The notes under the pieces are model-generated. The model searched no databases and was not told the origin of the DNA. It worked only from the letters and a program-made list of their open reading frames with translations. Positions 1 to 13,400 of a stretch of DNA of 64,000 nucleotides are shown here, one piece after another. Within the stretch, counting starts at the first letter, position 1; every line of letters begins with the position of its first letter. The translations under genes were made by a program, and so were the position numbers. The stretch lies in contig OX387200.1 in assembly GCA_947561715.1 (NCBI GenBank), positions 11,720,501 to 11,784,500 on the forward strand. Direction: 5' to 3'. The stretch comes from Ascidia mentula (Eukaryota > Chordata > Ascidiacea > Phlebobranchia > Ascidiidae).

Positions 1-271
1 CTGCAAAAAAATATTTTTCATCGAAAAGTCATATACTGCAAAATGGACAAGTGCTGAAATCTCATAGTTACATACGTTGTGCAACCGCAAAAGCAATACT
101 GGAGTATCAGCGTTTTCCACTGTATAATAAAGCTTGTACTGCAAAAAAATATTTTTCATCGAAAAGTCATATACTGCAAATTGGAAAAGTGCTGAAATTG
201 CACAGTTGCATACGTTGTGCAACCGCAAAAGCAATACTGGTGTATCAGCGTTTTCCACTGTATAATAAAGC

Positions 272-2540
272 TTGTACTGCAAAAAATATTTTTCATCGAA
301 AAGTCATATACTGCAAAATGCACAAGTGCTGAAATCGCACAGTTACATACGTTGTGCAACCGCAAAAGCAATACTGGAATATCAGCGTTGTCCACTGTAT
401 AATAAAGCTTGTATTGCAAAAAAATGTTTTTCATCGAAAAGTCATATACTGCAAAATGGACAAGTGCTGAAATCGCATAGTTACATACGTTGTGCAACCG
501 CAAAAGCAATACTGGTGTATCAGCGTTTTCCACTGTATAATAAAGCTTGTACTGCAAAAAATATTTTTCATCGAAAAGTCATATACTGCAAAATGCACAA
601 GTGCTGAAATCGCACAGTTACATACGTTGTGCAACCGCAAAAGCAATACTGGAGTATCAGCGTTTTCCACTGTATAATAAAGCTTGTACTGCAAAAAAAT
701 ATTTTTCATCGAAAAGTCATATACTGCAAAATGGACAAGTGCTGAAATCGCACAGTTGCATACGTTGTGCAACCGCAAAAGCAATACTGGTGTATCAGCG
801 TTTTCCACTGTATAATAAAGCTTGTAGTGCAAAAAAATATTTTTCATCGAAAAGTCATATACTGCAAAATGGACAAGTGCTGAAATCGCATAGTTACATA
901 CGTTGTGCAACCGCAAAAGCAATACTGGAGTATCAGCGTTTTCCACTGTATAATAAAGCTTGTAGTGCAAAAAAATATTTTTCATCGAAAAGTCATATAC
1001 TGCAAAATGGACAAGTGCTGAAATCGCATAGTTACATACGTTGTGCAACCGCAAAAGCAATACTGGAGTATCAGCGTTTTCCACTGTATAATAAAGCTTG
1101 TACTGCAAAAAAATATTTTTCATCGAAAAGTCATATACTGCAAAATGGACAAGTGCTGAAATCGCATAGTTACATACGTTGTGCAACCGCAAAAGCAATA
1201 CTGGAATATCAGCGTTGTCCACTGTATAACAAAGCTTGTACTGAAAAAAATTATTTTTTGTCGAAAAGTCATATACTGCAAAATGGACAAGTGCTGAAAT
1301 CGCATAGTTACATACGTTGTGCAACCGCAAAAGCAATACTGGAATATCAGCGTTGTCCACTGTATAATAAAGCTTGTACTGCAAAAAAATATTTTTCATC
1401 GAAAAGTCATATACTGCAAAATGGACAAGTGCTGAAATCGCATAGTTACATACGTTGTGCAACCGCAAAAGCAATACTGGAGTATCAGCGTTTTCCACTG
1501 TATAATAAAGCTTGTACTGCAAAAAAATATTTTTCATCGAAAAGTCATATACTGCAAAATGGACAAGTGCTGAAATCGCACAGTTACATACGTTGTGCAA
1601 CCGCATAAGCAATACTGGAATATCAGCGTTGTCCACTGTATAACAAAGCTTGTACTGAAAAAAATTATTTTTTGTCGAAAAGTCATATACTGCAAAATGG
1701 ACAAGTGCTGAAATGTCATAGTTACATATGTTGTGCAACCGCAAAAGCAATACTGGAGTATCAGCGTTTTCCACTGTATAATAAAGCTTGCACTGCAAAA
1801 AAATATTTTTCATCGAAAAGTCATATACTGCAAAATGGACAAGTGCTGAAATCTCATAGTTACATACGTTGTGCAACCGCAAAAGCAATACTGGAGTATC
1901 AGCGTTTTCCACTGTACAATAAAGCTTGTACTGAAAAAAAATATTTTTTATCGAAAAGTCATATACTGCAAAATGGACAAGTGCTGAAATCGCATAGTTA
2001 CATACGTTGTGCAACCGCAAAAGCAATACAGGAATATCAGCGTTGTCCACTGTATAATAAAGCTTGTACTGCAAAAAAATATTTTTCATCGAAAAGTCAT
2101 ATACTGCAAAATGGACAAGTGCTGAAATCGCATAGTTACATACGTTGTGCAACCGCAAAAGCAATACTGGAGTATCAGCGTTTTCCACTGTATAATAAAG
2201 CTTGTACTGCAAAAAAATATTTTTCATCGAAAAGTCATATACTGCAAAATGGACAAGTGCTGAAATCGCATAGTTACATACGTTGTGCAACCGCAAAAGC
2301 AATACTGGAATATCAGCGTTGTCCACTGTATAACAAAGCTTGTACTGAAAAAAATTATTTTTTGTCGAAAAGTCATATACTGCAAAATGGACAAGTGCTG
2401 AAATCGCATAGTTACATACGTTGTGCAACCGCAAAAGCAATACTGGAATATCAGCGTTGTCCACTGTATAATAAAGCTTGTACTGAAAAAAATATTTTTC
2501 ATCGAAAAGTCATATACTGCAAAATGGACAAGTGCTGAAA
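272..2540 (+). repeat. Duplicated block, copy 1 (14,057-bp offset; mate at 14329-16597)
   Basis: The order of variant monomers in this 2.3-kb stretch is repeated about 14,057 bp downstream. It includes the local markers ATGCACAAG, TGTATTGCAAAAAAATG and TGTAGTGC. The two copies stay in step over 677 consecutive codon positions of a repeat-wide open frame (431-2464 and 14488-16521). They differ by only a few substitutions, such as CATATG against CATACG near 1728. Confidence 0.87.
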
Positions 2541-5500
2541 TCGCATAGTTACATACGTTGTGCAACCGCAAAAGCAATACTGGAGTATCAGCGTTTTCCA
2601 CTGTATAATAAAGCTTGTACTGCAAAAAATTATTTTTTATCGAAAAGTCATATACTGCAAAACGGACAAGTACTGAAATCTCATAGTTTCATACGTTGTG
2701 CAACCGCAAAAGCAATACTGGAGTATCAGCGTTTTCCACTGTATAATAAAGCTTGTACTGCAAAAAAATATTTTTCATCGAAAAGTCATATACTGCAAAA
2801 TGGACAAGTGCTGAAATCGCATAGTTACATACGTTGTGCAACCGCAAAAGCAATACTGGAATATCAGCGTTGTCCACTGTATAATAAAGCTTGTACTGCA
2901 AAAAAATATTTTTCATCGAAAAGTCATATACTGCAAAATGGACAAGTGCTGAAATCGCATAGTTGCATACGTTGTGCAACCGCAAAAGCAATACTGGAGT
3001 ATCAGCGTTTTCCCCTGTATAATAAAGCTTGTACTGCAAAAAAATATTTTTTATCGAAAAGTCATATACTGCAAAATAGACAAGTGCTGAAATCGCATTG
3101 TTACATACGTTGTGCAACCGCATAAGCAATACTGGAATATCAGCGTTGTCCACTGTATAACAAAGCTTGTACTGAAAAAAATTATTTTTTGTCGAAAAGT
3201 CATATACTGCAAAATGGACAAGTGCTGAAATGTCATAGTTACATACGTTGTGCAACCGCAAAAGCAATACTGGAGTATCAGCGTTTTCCACTGTATAATA
3301 AAGCTTGCACTGCAAAAAAATATTTTTCATCGAAAAGTCATATACTGCAAAATGGACAAGTGCTGAAATCGCATAGTTACATACGTTGTGCAACCGCAAA
3401 AGCAATACTGGAATATCAGCGTTGTCCACTGTATAATAAAGCTTGTACTGCAAAAAAATATTTTTCATCGAAAAGTCATATACTGCAAAATGGACAAGTG
3501 CTGAAATCTCATAGTTACATACGTTGTGCAACCGCAAAAGCAATACTGGAGTATCAGCGTTTTCCACTGTATAATAAAGCTTGTACTGAAAAAAAATATT
3601 TTTTATCGAAAAGTCATATACTGCAAAATGGACAAGTGCTGAAATCGCATAGTTACATACGTTGTGCAACCGCAAAAGCAATACTGGAATATCAGCGTTG
3701 TCCACTGTATAATAAAGCTTGTACTGCAAAAAAATATTTTTCATCGAAAAGTCATATACTGCAAAATGGACAAGTGCTGAAATCGCATAGTTACATACGT
3801 TGTGCAACCGCAAAAGCAATACTGGAGTATCAGCGTTTTCCACTGTATAATAAAGCTTGTACTGCAAAAAAATATTTTTCATCGAAAAGTCATATACTGC
3901 AAAATGGACAAGTGCTGAAATCGCATAGTTACATACGTTGTGCAACCGCAAAAGCAATACTGGAATATCAGCGTTGTCCACTGTATAACAAAGCTTGTAC
4001 TGAAAAAAATTATTTTTTGTCGAAAAGTCATATACTGCAAAATGGACAAGTGCTGAAATCGCATAGTTACATACGTTGTGCAACCGCAAAAGCAATACTG
4101 GAATATCAGCGTTGTCCACTGTATAATAAAGCTTGTACTGAAAAAAATATTTTTCATCGAAAAGTCATATACTGCAAAATGGACAAGTGCTGAAATCGCA
4201 TAGTTACATACGTTGTGCAACCGCAAAAGCAATACTGGAGTATCAGCGTTTTCCACTGTATAATAAAGCTTGTACTGCAAAAAATTATTTTTTATCGAAA
4301 AGTCATATACTGCAAAACGGACAAGTACTGAAATCTCATAGTTTCATACGTTGTGCAACCGCAAAAGCAATACTGGAGTATCAGCGTTTTCCACTGTATA
4401 ATAAAGCTTGTACTGCAAAAAAATATTTTTCATCGAAAAGTCATATACTGCAAAATGGACAAGTGCTGAAATCGCATAGTTACATACGTTGTGCAACCGC
4501 AAAAGCAATACTGGAATATCAGCGTTGTCCACTGTATAATAAAGCTTGTACTGCAAAAAAATATTTTTCATCGAAAAGTCATATACTGCAAAATGGACAA
4601 GTGCTGAAATCGCATAGTTGCATACGTTGTGCAACCGCAAAAGCAATACTGGAGTATCAGCGTTTTCCCCTGTATAATAAAGCTTGTACTGCAAAAAAAT
4701 ATTTTTTATCGAAAAGTCATATACTGCAAAATAGACAAGTGCTGAAATCGCATTGTTACATACGTTGTGCAACCGCATAAGCAATACTGGAATATCAGCG
4801 TTGTCCACTGTATAACAAAGCTTGTACTGAAAAAAATTATTTTTTGTCGAAAAGTCATATACTGCAAAATGGACAAGTGCTGAAATGTCATAGTTACATA
4901 CGTTGTGCAACCGCAAAAGCAATACTGGAGTATCAGCGTTTTCCACTGTATAATAAAGCTTGCACTGCAAAAAAATATTTTTCATCGAAAAGTCATATAC
5001 TGCAAAATGGACAAGTGCTGAAATCGCATAGTTACATACGTTGTGCAACCGCAAAAGCAATACTGGAATATCAGCGTTGTCCACTGTATAATAAAGCTTG
5101 TACTGCAAAAAAATATTTTTCATCGAAAAGTCATATACTGCAAAATGGACAAGTGCTGAAATCGCATAGTTACATACGTTGTGCAACCGCAAAAGCAATA
5201 CTGGAATATCAGCGTTGTCCACTGTATAACAAAGCTTGTACTGAAAAAAATTATTTTTTGTCGAAAAGTCATATACTGCAAAATGGACAAGTGCTGAAAT
5301 CGCATAGTTACATACGTTGTGCAACCGCAAAAGCAATACTGGAATATCAGCGTTGTCCACTGTATAATAAAGCTTGTACTGCAAAAAAATATTTTTCATC
5401 GAAAAGTCATATACTGCAAAATGGACAAGTGCTGAAATCGCATAGTTACATACGTTGTGCAACCGCAAAAGCAATACTGGAGTATCAGCGTTTTCCACTG

Positions 5501-7188
5501 TATAATAAAGCTTGTACTGCAAAAAAATATTTTTCATCGAAAAGTCATATACTGCAAAATGGACAAGTGCTGAAATCGCATAGTTACATACGTTGTGCAA
5601 CCGCAAAAGCAATACTGGAATATCAGCGTTGTCCACTGTATAACAAAGCTTGTACTGAAAAAAATTATTTTTTGTCGAAAAGTCATATACTGCAAAATGG
5701 ACAAGTGCTGAAATCGCATAGTTACATACGTTGTGCAACCGCAAAAGCAATACTGGAATATCAGCGTTGTCCACTGTATAATAAAGCTTGTACTGAAAAA
5801 AATATTTTTCATCGAAAAGTCATATACTGCAAAATGGACAAGTGCTGAAATCGCATAGTTACATACGTTGTGCAACCGCAAAAGCAATACTGGAGTATCA
5901 GCGTTTTCCACTGTATAATAAAGCTTGTACTGCAAAAAATTATTTTTTATCGAAAAGTCATATACTGCAAAACGGACAAGTACTGAAATCTCATAGTTTC
6001 ATACGTTGTGCAACCGCAAAAGCAATACTGGAGTATCAGCGTTTTCCACTGTATAATAAAGCTTGTACTGCAAAAAAATATTTTTCATCGAAAAGTCATA
6101 TACTGCAAAATGGACAAGTGCTGAAATCGCATAGTTACATACGTTGTGCAACCGCAAAAGCAATACTGGAATATCAGCGTTGTCCACTGTATAATAAAGC
6201 TTGTACTGCAAAAAAATATTTTTCATCGAAAAGTCATATACTGCAAAATGGACAAGTGCTGAAATCGCATAGTTGCATACGTTGTGCAACCGCAAAAGCA
6301 ATACTGGAGTATCAGCGTTTTCCCCTGTATAATAAAGCTTGTACTGCAAAAAAATATTTTTTATCGAAAAGTCATATACTGCAAAATAGACAAGTGCTGA
6401 AATCGCATTGTTACATACGTTGTGCAACCGCATAAGCAATACTGGAATATCAGCGTTGTCCACTGTATAACAAAGCTTGTACTGAAAAAAATTATTTTTT
6501 GTCGAAAAGTCATATACTGCAAAATGGACAAGTGCTGAAATGTCATAGTTACATACGTTGTGCAACCGCAAAAGCAATACTGGAGTATCAGCGTTTTCCA
6601 CTGTATAATAAAGCTTGCACTGCAAAAAAATATTTTTCATCGAAAAGTCATATACTGCAAAATGGACAAGTGCTGAAATCGCATAGTTACATACGTTGTG
6701 CAACCGCAAAAGCAATACTGGAATATCAGCGTTGTCCACTGTATAATAAAGCTTGTACTGCAAAAAAATATTTTTCATCGAAAAGTCATATACTGCAAAA
6801 TGGACAAGTGCTGAAATCGCATAGTTACATACGTTGTGCAACCGCAAAAGCAATACTGGAGTATCAGCGTTTTCCACTGTATAATAAAGCTTGTACTGCA
6901 AAAAAATATTTTTCATCGAAAAGTCATATACTGCAAAATGGACAAGTGCTGAAATCGCATAGTTACATACGTTGTGCAACCGCAAAAGCAATACTGGAAT
7001 ATCAGCGTTGTCCACTGTATAACAAAGCTTGTACTGAAAAAAATTATTTTTTGTCGAAAAGTCATATACTGCAAAATGGACAAGTGCTGAAATCGCATAG
7101 TTACATACGTTGTGCAACCGCAAAAGCAATACTGGAATATCAGCGTTGTCCACTGTATAATAAAGCTTGTACTGCAAAAAATATTTTT
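2224..7188 (+). repeat. 1,655-bp higher-order repeat (12 monomers), three tandem copies
   Basis: Marker variants recur at exact 1,655-bp steps, for example the blocks starting at 2532, 4187 and 5842, and those starting at 2224, 3879 and 5534. The unit equals 12 x 138 minus 1, because it includes one monomer whose A tract is one base short. Diagnostic members are the monomers with AACGGACAAGTACTG, the TTGTTACATACG monomer followed by one with CCGCATAAGC, and the AAATGTCATAG monomer with GCTTGCACTGC. The copies differ mainly by one monomer exchanged near 3.5-3.7 kb against 5.1-5.3 kb, and by small end differences in the third. This is the classic organisation of a homogenised higher-order satellite. 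Confidence 0.9.
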
Positions 7189-9610
7189 CATCGAAAAGTC
7201 ATATACTGCAAAATGGACAAGTGCTGAAATCGCATAGTTACATACGTTGTGCAACCGCAAAAGCAATACTGGAGTATCAGCGTTTTCCACTGTATAATAA
7301 AGCTTGTACTGCAAAAAAATATTTTTCATCGAAAAGTCATATACTGCAAAATGGACAAGTGCTGAAATCGCATAGTTACATACGTTGTGCAACCGCAAAA
7401 GCAATACTGGAATATCAGCGTTGTCCACTGTATAATAAAGCTTGTACTGCAAAAAAATATTTTTCATCGAAAAGTCATATACTGCAAAATGGACAAGTGC
7501 TGAAATCGCATAGTTGCATACGTTGTGCAACCGCAAAAGCAATACTGGAGTATCAGCGTTTTCCCCTGTATAATAAAGCTTGTACTGCAAAAATATATTT
7601 TTTATCGAAAAGTCATATACTGCAAAATAGACAAGTGCTGAAATCGCACAGTTGCATACGTTGTGCAACCGCAAAAGCAATACTGGAATACCAGCGTTTT
7701 CCACTGTTAAAGCTTGTTCTGAAAAAAACTATTTTTTATCGAAAAGTCATATACTGCAAAATGGACAAGTACTGAAATCTCATTGTTTCATACGTTGTGC
7801 AACCGCAAAAGCAATACTGGAGTACCAGCGTTTTCCACTGTATAATAAAGCTTGTACTGAAAAAAATTATTTTTTATCGAAAAGTCATATACTGCCAAAT
7901 GGACAAGTACTGAAATCTCATAGTTTCATACGTTGTGCAACCGCAAAAGCAATACTGGAATATCAGCGTTTTCCACTGTATAATAAAGCTTGTACTGCAA
8001 AAAAATATTTTTCATCGAAAAGTCATATACTGCAAAATGGACAAGTGCTGAAATCGCATAGTTACATACGTTGTGCAACCGCAAAAGCAATACTGGAGTA
8101 TCAGCGTTTTCCACTGTATAATAAAGCTTGTACTGCAAAAAAATATTTTTCATCGAAAAGTCATATACTGCAAATTGGAAAAGTGCTGAAATTGCACAGT
8201 TGCATACGTTGTGCAACCGCAAAAGCAATACTGGAATATCAGCGTTGTCCACTGTATAATAAAGCTTGTACTGCAAAAAAATATTTTTCATCGAAAAGTC
8301 ATATACTGCAAAATGGACAAGTGCTGAAATCGCATAGTTACATACGTTGTGCAACCGCATAAGCAATACTGGAATATCAGCGTTGTCCACTGTATAACAA
8401 AGCTTGTACTGAAAAAAATTATTTTTTGTCGAAAAGTCATATACTGCAAAATGGACAAGTGCTGAAATGTCATAATTACATACGTTGTGCAACCGCAAAA
8501 GCAATACTGGAGTATCAGCGTTTTCCACTGTATAATAAAGCTTGCACTGCAAAAAAATATTTTTCATCGAAAAGTCATATACTGCAAAATAGACAAGTGC
8601 TGAAATCTCATAGTTACATACGTTGTGCAACCGCAAAAGCAATACTGGAGTATCAGCGTTTTCCACTGTATAATAAAGCTTGTACTGAAAAAAAATATTT
8701 TTTATCGAAAAGTCATATACTGCAAAATGGACAAGTGCTGAAATCGCATAGTTACATACGTTGTGCAACCGCAAAAGCAATACTGGAATATCAGCTTTGT
8801 CCACTGTATAACAAAGCTTGTACTGAAAAAAATTATTTTTTGTCGAAAAGTCATATACTGCAAAATGGACAAGTGCTGAAATCGCACAGTTACATACGTT
8901 GTGCAACCGCAAAAGCAATACTGGAATATCAGCGTTGTCCACTGTATAATAAAGCTTGTACTGCAAAAAATATTTTTCATCGAAAAGTCATATACTGCAA
9001 AATGCACAAGTGCTGAAATCGCACAGTTACATACGTTGTGCAACCGCAAAAGCAATACTGGAATATCAGCGTTGTCCACTGTATAATAAAGCTTGTATTG
9101 CAAAAAAATGTTTTTCATCGAAAAGTCATATACTGCAAAATGGACAAGTGCTGAAATCGCATAGTTACATACGTTGTGCAACCGCAAAAGCAATACTGGT
9201 GTATCAGCGTTTTCCACTGTATAATAAAGCTTGTACTGCAAAAAATATTTTTCATCGAAAAGTCATATACTGCAAAATGCACAAGTGCTGAAATCGCACA
9301 GTTACATACGTTGTGCAACCGCAAAAGCAATACTGGAGTATCAGCGTTTTCCACTGTATAATAAAGCTTGTACTGCAAAAAAATATTTTTCATCGAAAAG
9401 TCATATACTGCAAAATGGACAAGTGCTGAAATCGCACAGTTGCATACGTTGTGCAACCGCAAAAGCAATACTGGTGTATCAGCGTTTTCCACTGTATAAT
9501 AAAGCTTGTAGTGCAAAAAAATATTTTTCATCGAAAAGTCATATACTGCAAAATGGACAAGTGCTGAAATCGCATAGTTACATACGTTGTGCAACCGCAA
9601 AAGCAATACT
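5130..9610 (+). repeat. Duplicated block, copy 1 (5,373-bp offset; mate at about 10500-14985)
   Basis: Marker monomers recur at a constant 5,373-bp offset (5534 and 10907, 5842 and 11215, 7167 and 12540, 7652 and 13025, 8426 and 13799, 8956 and 14329). The block holds the first 134-bp monomer of the array, with the CTGTTAAAGC deletion near 7706. Block edges are approximate because they are placed by loss of shared variants. Confidence 0.83.
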
Positions 9611-10499
9611 GGAATATCAGCGTTGTCCACTGTATAACAAAGCTTGTACTGAAAAAAATTATTTTTTGTCGAAAAGTCATATACTGCAAAATGGACAAGT
9701 GCTGAAATCGCATAGTTACATACGTTGTGCAACCGCAAAAGCAATACTGGAATATCAGCGTTGTCCACTGTATAATAAAGCTTGTACTGCAAAAAAATAT
9801 TTTTCATCGAAAAGTCATATACTGCAAAATGGACAAGTGCTGAAATCGCATAGTTACATACGTTGTGCAACCGCAAAAGCAATACTGGAGTATCAGCGTT
9901 TTCCACTGTATAATAAAGCTTGTACTGCAAAAAAATATTTTTCATCGAAAAGTCATATACTGCAAAATGCACAAGTGCTGAAATCGCACAGTTACATACG
10001 TTGTGCAACCGCAAAAGCAATACTGGAATATCAGCGTTGTCCACTGTATAATAAAGCTTGTATTGCAAAAAAATGTTTTTCATCGAAAAGTCATATACTG
10101 CAAAATGGACAAGTGCTGAAATCGCATAGTTACATACGTTGTGCAACCGCAAAAGCAATACTGGTGTATCAGCGTTTTCCACTGTATAATAAAGCTTGTA
10201 CTGCAAAAAATATTTTTCATCGAAAAGTCATATACTGCAAAATGCACAAGTGCTGAAATCGCACAGTTACATACGTTGTGCAACCGCAAAAGCAATACTG
10301 GAGTATCAGCGTTTTCCACTGTATAATAAAGCTTGTACTGCAAAAAAATATTTTTCATCGAAAAGTCATATACTGCAAAATGGACAAGTGCTGAAATCGC
10401 ACAGTTGCATACGTTGTGCAACCGCAAAAGCAATACTGGTGTATCAGCGTTTTCCACTGTATAATAAAGCTTGTAGTGCAAAAAAATATTTTTCATCGA

Positions 10500-13400
10500 A
10501 AAGTCATATACTGCAAAATGGACAAGTGCTGAAATCGCATAGTTACATACGTTGTGCAACCGCAAAAGCAATACTGGAATATCAGCGTTGTCCACTGTAT
10601 AACAAAGCTTGTACTGAAAAAAATTATTTTTTGTCGAAAAGTCATATACTGCAAAATGGACAAGTGCTGAAATCGCATAGTTGCATACGTTGTGCAACCG
10701 CAAAAGCAATACTGGAATATCAGCGTTGTCCACTGTATAATAAAGCTTGTACTGCAAAAAAATATTTTTCATCGAAAAGTCATATACTGCAAAATGGACA
10801 AGTGCTGAAATCGCATAGTTACATACGTTGTGCAACCGCAAAAGCAATACTGGAGTATCAGCGTTTTCCACTGTATAATAAAGCTTGTACTGCAAAAAAA
10901 TATTTTTCATCGAAAAGTCATATACTGCAAAATGGACAAGTGCTGAAATCGCATAGTTACATACGTTGTGCAACCGCAAAAGCAATACTGGAATATCAGC
11001 GTTGTCCACTGTATAACAAAGCTTGTACTGAAAAAAATTATTTTTTGTCGAAAAGTCATATACTGCAAAATGGACAAGTGCTGAAATCGCATAGTTACAT
11101 ACGTTGTGCAACCGCAAAAGCAATACTGGAATATCAGCGTTGTCCACTGTATAATAAAGCTTGTACTGAAAAAAATATTTTTCATCGAAAAGTCATATAC
11201 TGCAAAATGGACAAGTGCTGAAATCGCATAGTTACATACGTTGTGCAACCGCAAAAGCAATACTGGAGTATCAGCGTTTTCCACTGTATAATAAAGCTTG
11301 TACTGCAAAAAATTATTTTTTATCGAAAAGTCATATACTGCAAAACGGACAAGTACTGAAATCTCATAGTTTCATACGTTGTGCAACCGCAAAAGCAATA
11401 CTGGAGTATCAGCGTTTTCCACTGTATAATAAAGCTTGTACTGCAAAAAAATATTTTTCATCGAAAAGTCATATACTGCAAAATGGACAAGTGCTGAAAT
11501 CGCATAGTTACATACGTTGTGCAACCGCAAAAGCAATACTGGAATATCAGCGTTGTCCACTGTATAATAAAGCTTGTACTGCAAAAAAATATTTTTCATC
11601 GAAAAGTCATATACTGCAAAATGGACAAGTGCTGAAATCGCATAGTTGCATACGTTGTGCAACCGCAAAAGCAATACTGGAGTATCAGCGTTTTCCCCTG
11701 TATAATAAAGCTTGTACTGCAAAAAAATATTTTTTATCGAAAAGTCATATACTGCAAAATAGACAAGTGCTGAAATCGCATTGTTACATACGTTGTGCAA
11801 CCGCATAAGCAATACTGGAATATCAGCGTTGTCCACTGTATAACAAAGCTTGTACTGAAAAAAATTATTTTTTGTCGAAAAGTCATATACTGCAAAATGG
11901 ACAAGTGCTGAAATGTCATAGTTACATACGTTGTGCAACCGCAAAAGCAATACTGGAGTATCAGCGTTTTCCACTGTATAATAAAGCTTGCACTGCAAAA
12001 AAATATTTTTCATCGAAAAGTCATATACTGCAAAATGGACAAGTGCTGAAATCGCATAGTTACATACGTTGTGCAACCGCAAAAGCAATACTGGAATATC
12101 AGCGTTGTCCACTGTATAATAAAGCTTGTACTGCAAAAAAATATTTTTCATCGAAAAGTCATATACTGCAAAATGGACAAGTGCTGAAATCGCATAGTTA
12201 CATACGTTGTGCAACCGCAAAAGCAATACTGGAGTATCAGCGTTTTCCACTGTATAATAAAGCTTGTACTGCAAAAAAATATTTTTCATCGAAAAGTCAT
12301 ATACTGCAAAATGGACAAGTGCTGAAATCGCATAGTTACATACGTTGTGCAACCGCAAAAGCAATACTGGAATATCAGCGTTGTCCACTGTATAACAAAG
12401 CTTGTACTGAAAAAAATTATTTTTTGTCGAAAAGTCATATACTGCAAAATGGACAAGTGCTGAAATCGCATAGTTACATACGTTGTGCAACCGCAAAAGC
12501 AATACTGGAATATCAGCGTTGTCCACTGTATAATAAAGCTTGTACTGCAAAAAATATTTTTCATCGAAAAGTCATATACTGCAAAATGGACAAGTGCTGA
12601 AATCGCATAGTTACATACGTTGTGCAACCGCAAAAGCAATACTGGAGTATCAGCGTTTTCCACTGTATAATAAAGCTTGTACTGCAAAAAAATATTTTTC
12701 ATCGAAAAGTCATATACTGCAAAATGGACAAGTGCTGAAATCGCATAGTTACATACGTTGTGCAACCGCAAAAGCAATACTGGAATATCAGCGTTGTCCA
12801 CTGTATAATAAAGCTTGTACTGCAAAAAAATATTTTTCATCGAAAAGTCATATACTGCAAAATGGACAAGTGCTGAAATCGCATAGTTGCATACGTTGTG
12901 CAACCGCAAAAGCAATACTGGAGTATCAGCGTTTTCCCCTGTATAATAAAGCTTGTACTGCAAAAATATATTTTTTATCGAAAAGTCATATACTGCAAAA
13001 TAGACAAGTGCTGAAATCGCACAGTTGCATACGTTGTGCAACCGCAAAAGCAATACTGGAATACCAGCGTTTTCCACTGTTAAAGCTTGTACTGAAAAAA
13101 ACTATTTTTTATCGAAAAGTCATATACTGCAAAATGGACAAGTACTGAAATCTCATTGTTTCATACGTTGTGCAACCGCAAAAGCAATACTGGAGTACCA
13201 GCGTTTTCCACTGTATAATAAAGCTTGTACTGAAAAAAATTATTTTTTATCGAAAAGTCATATACTGCCAAATGGACAAGTACTGAAATCTCATAGTTTC
13301 ATACGTTGTGCAACCGCAAAAGCAATACTGGAATATCAGCGTTTTCCACTGTATAATAAAGCTTGTACTGCAAAAAAATATTTTTCATCGAAAAGTCATA

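Noticed and set aside
1-138. CENP-B box in the monomer
   Set aside because: The minus strand has TTTCGATGAAAAATA, which shares the TTCG start, but the required CGGG half is absent in all variants I read.
1-138. A 46-bp three-fold substructure within the 138-bp monomer
   Set aside because: ACTG and GCAAAA motifs recur within the monomer, but at spacings near 35, 63 and 21 bp, not 46, so an ancestral trimer is not supported.
431-2464. A 677-codon open frame on the minus strand, and many similar frames of 60-585 codons on both strands
   Set aside because: All are readings of the 138-bp satellite, open because the monomer is 46 codons long. Several frames overlap on both strands, they end at length variants, and variation is not biased to third codon positions. 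I do not annotate them as genes.
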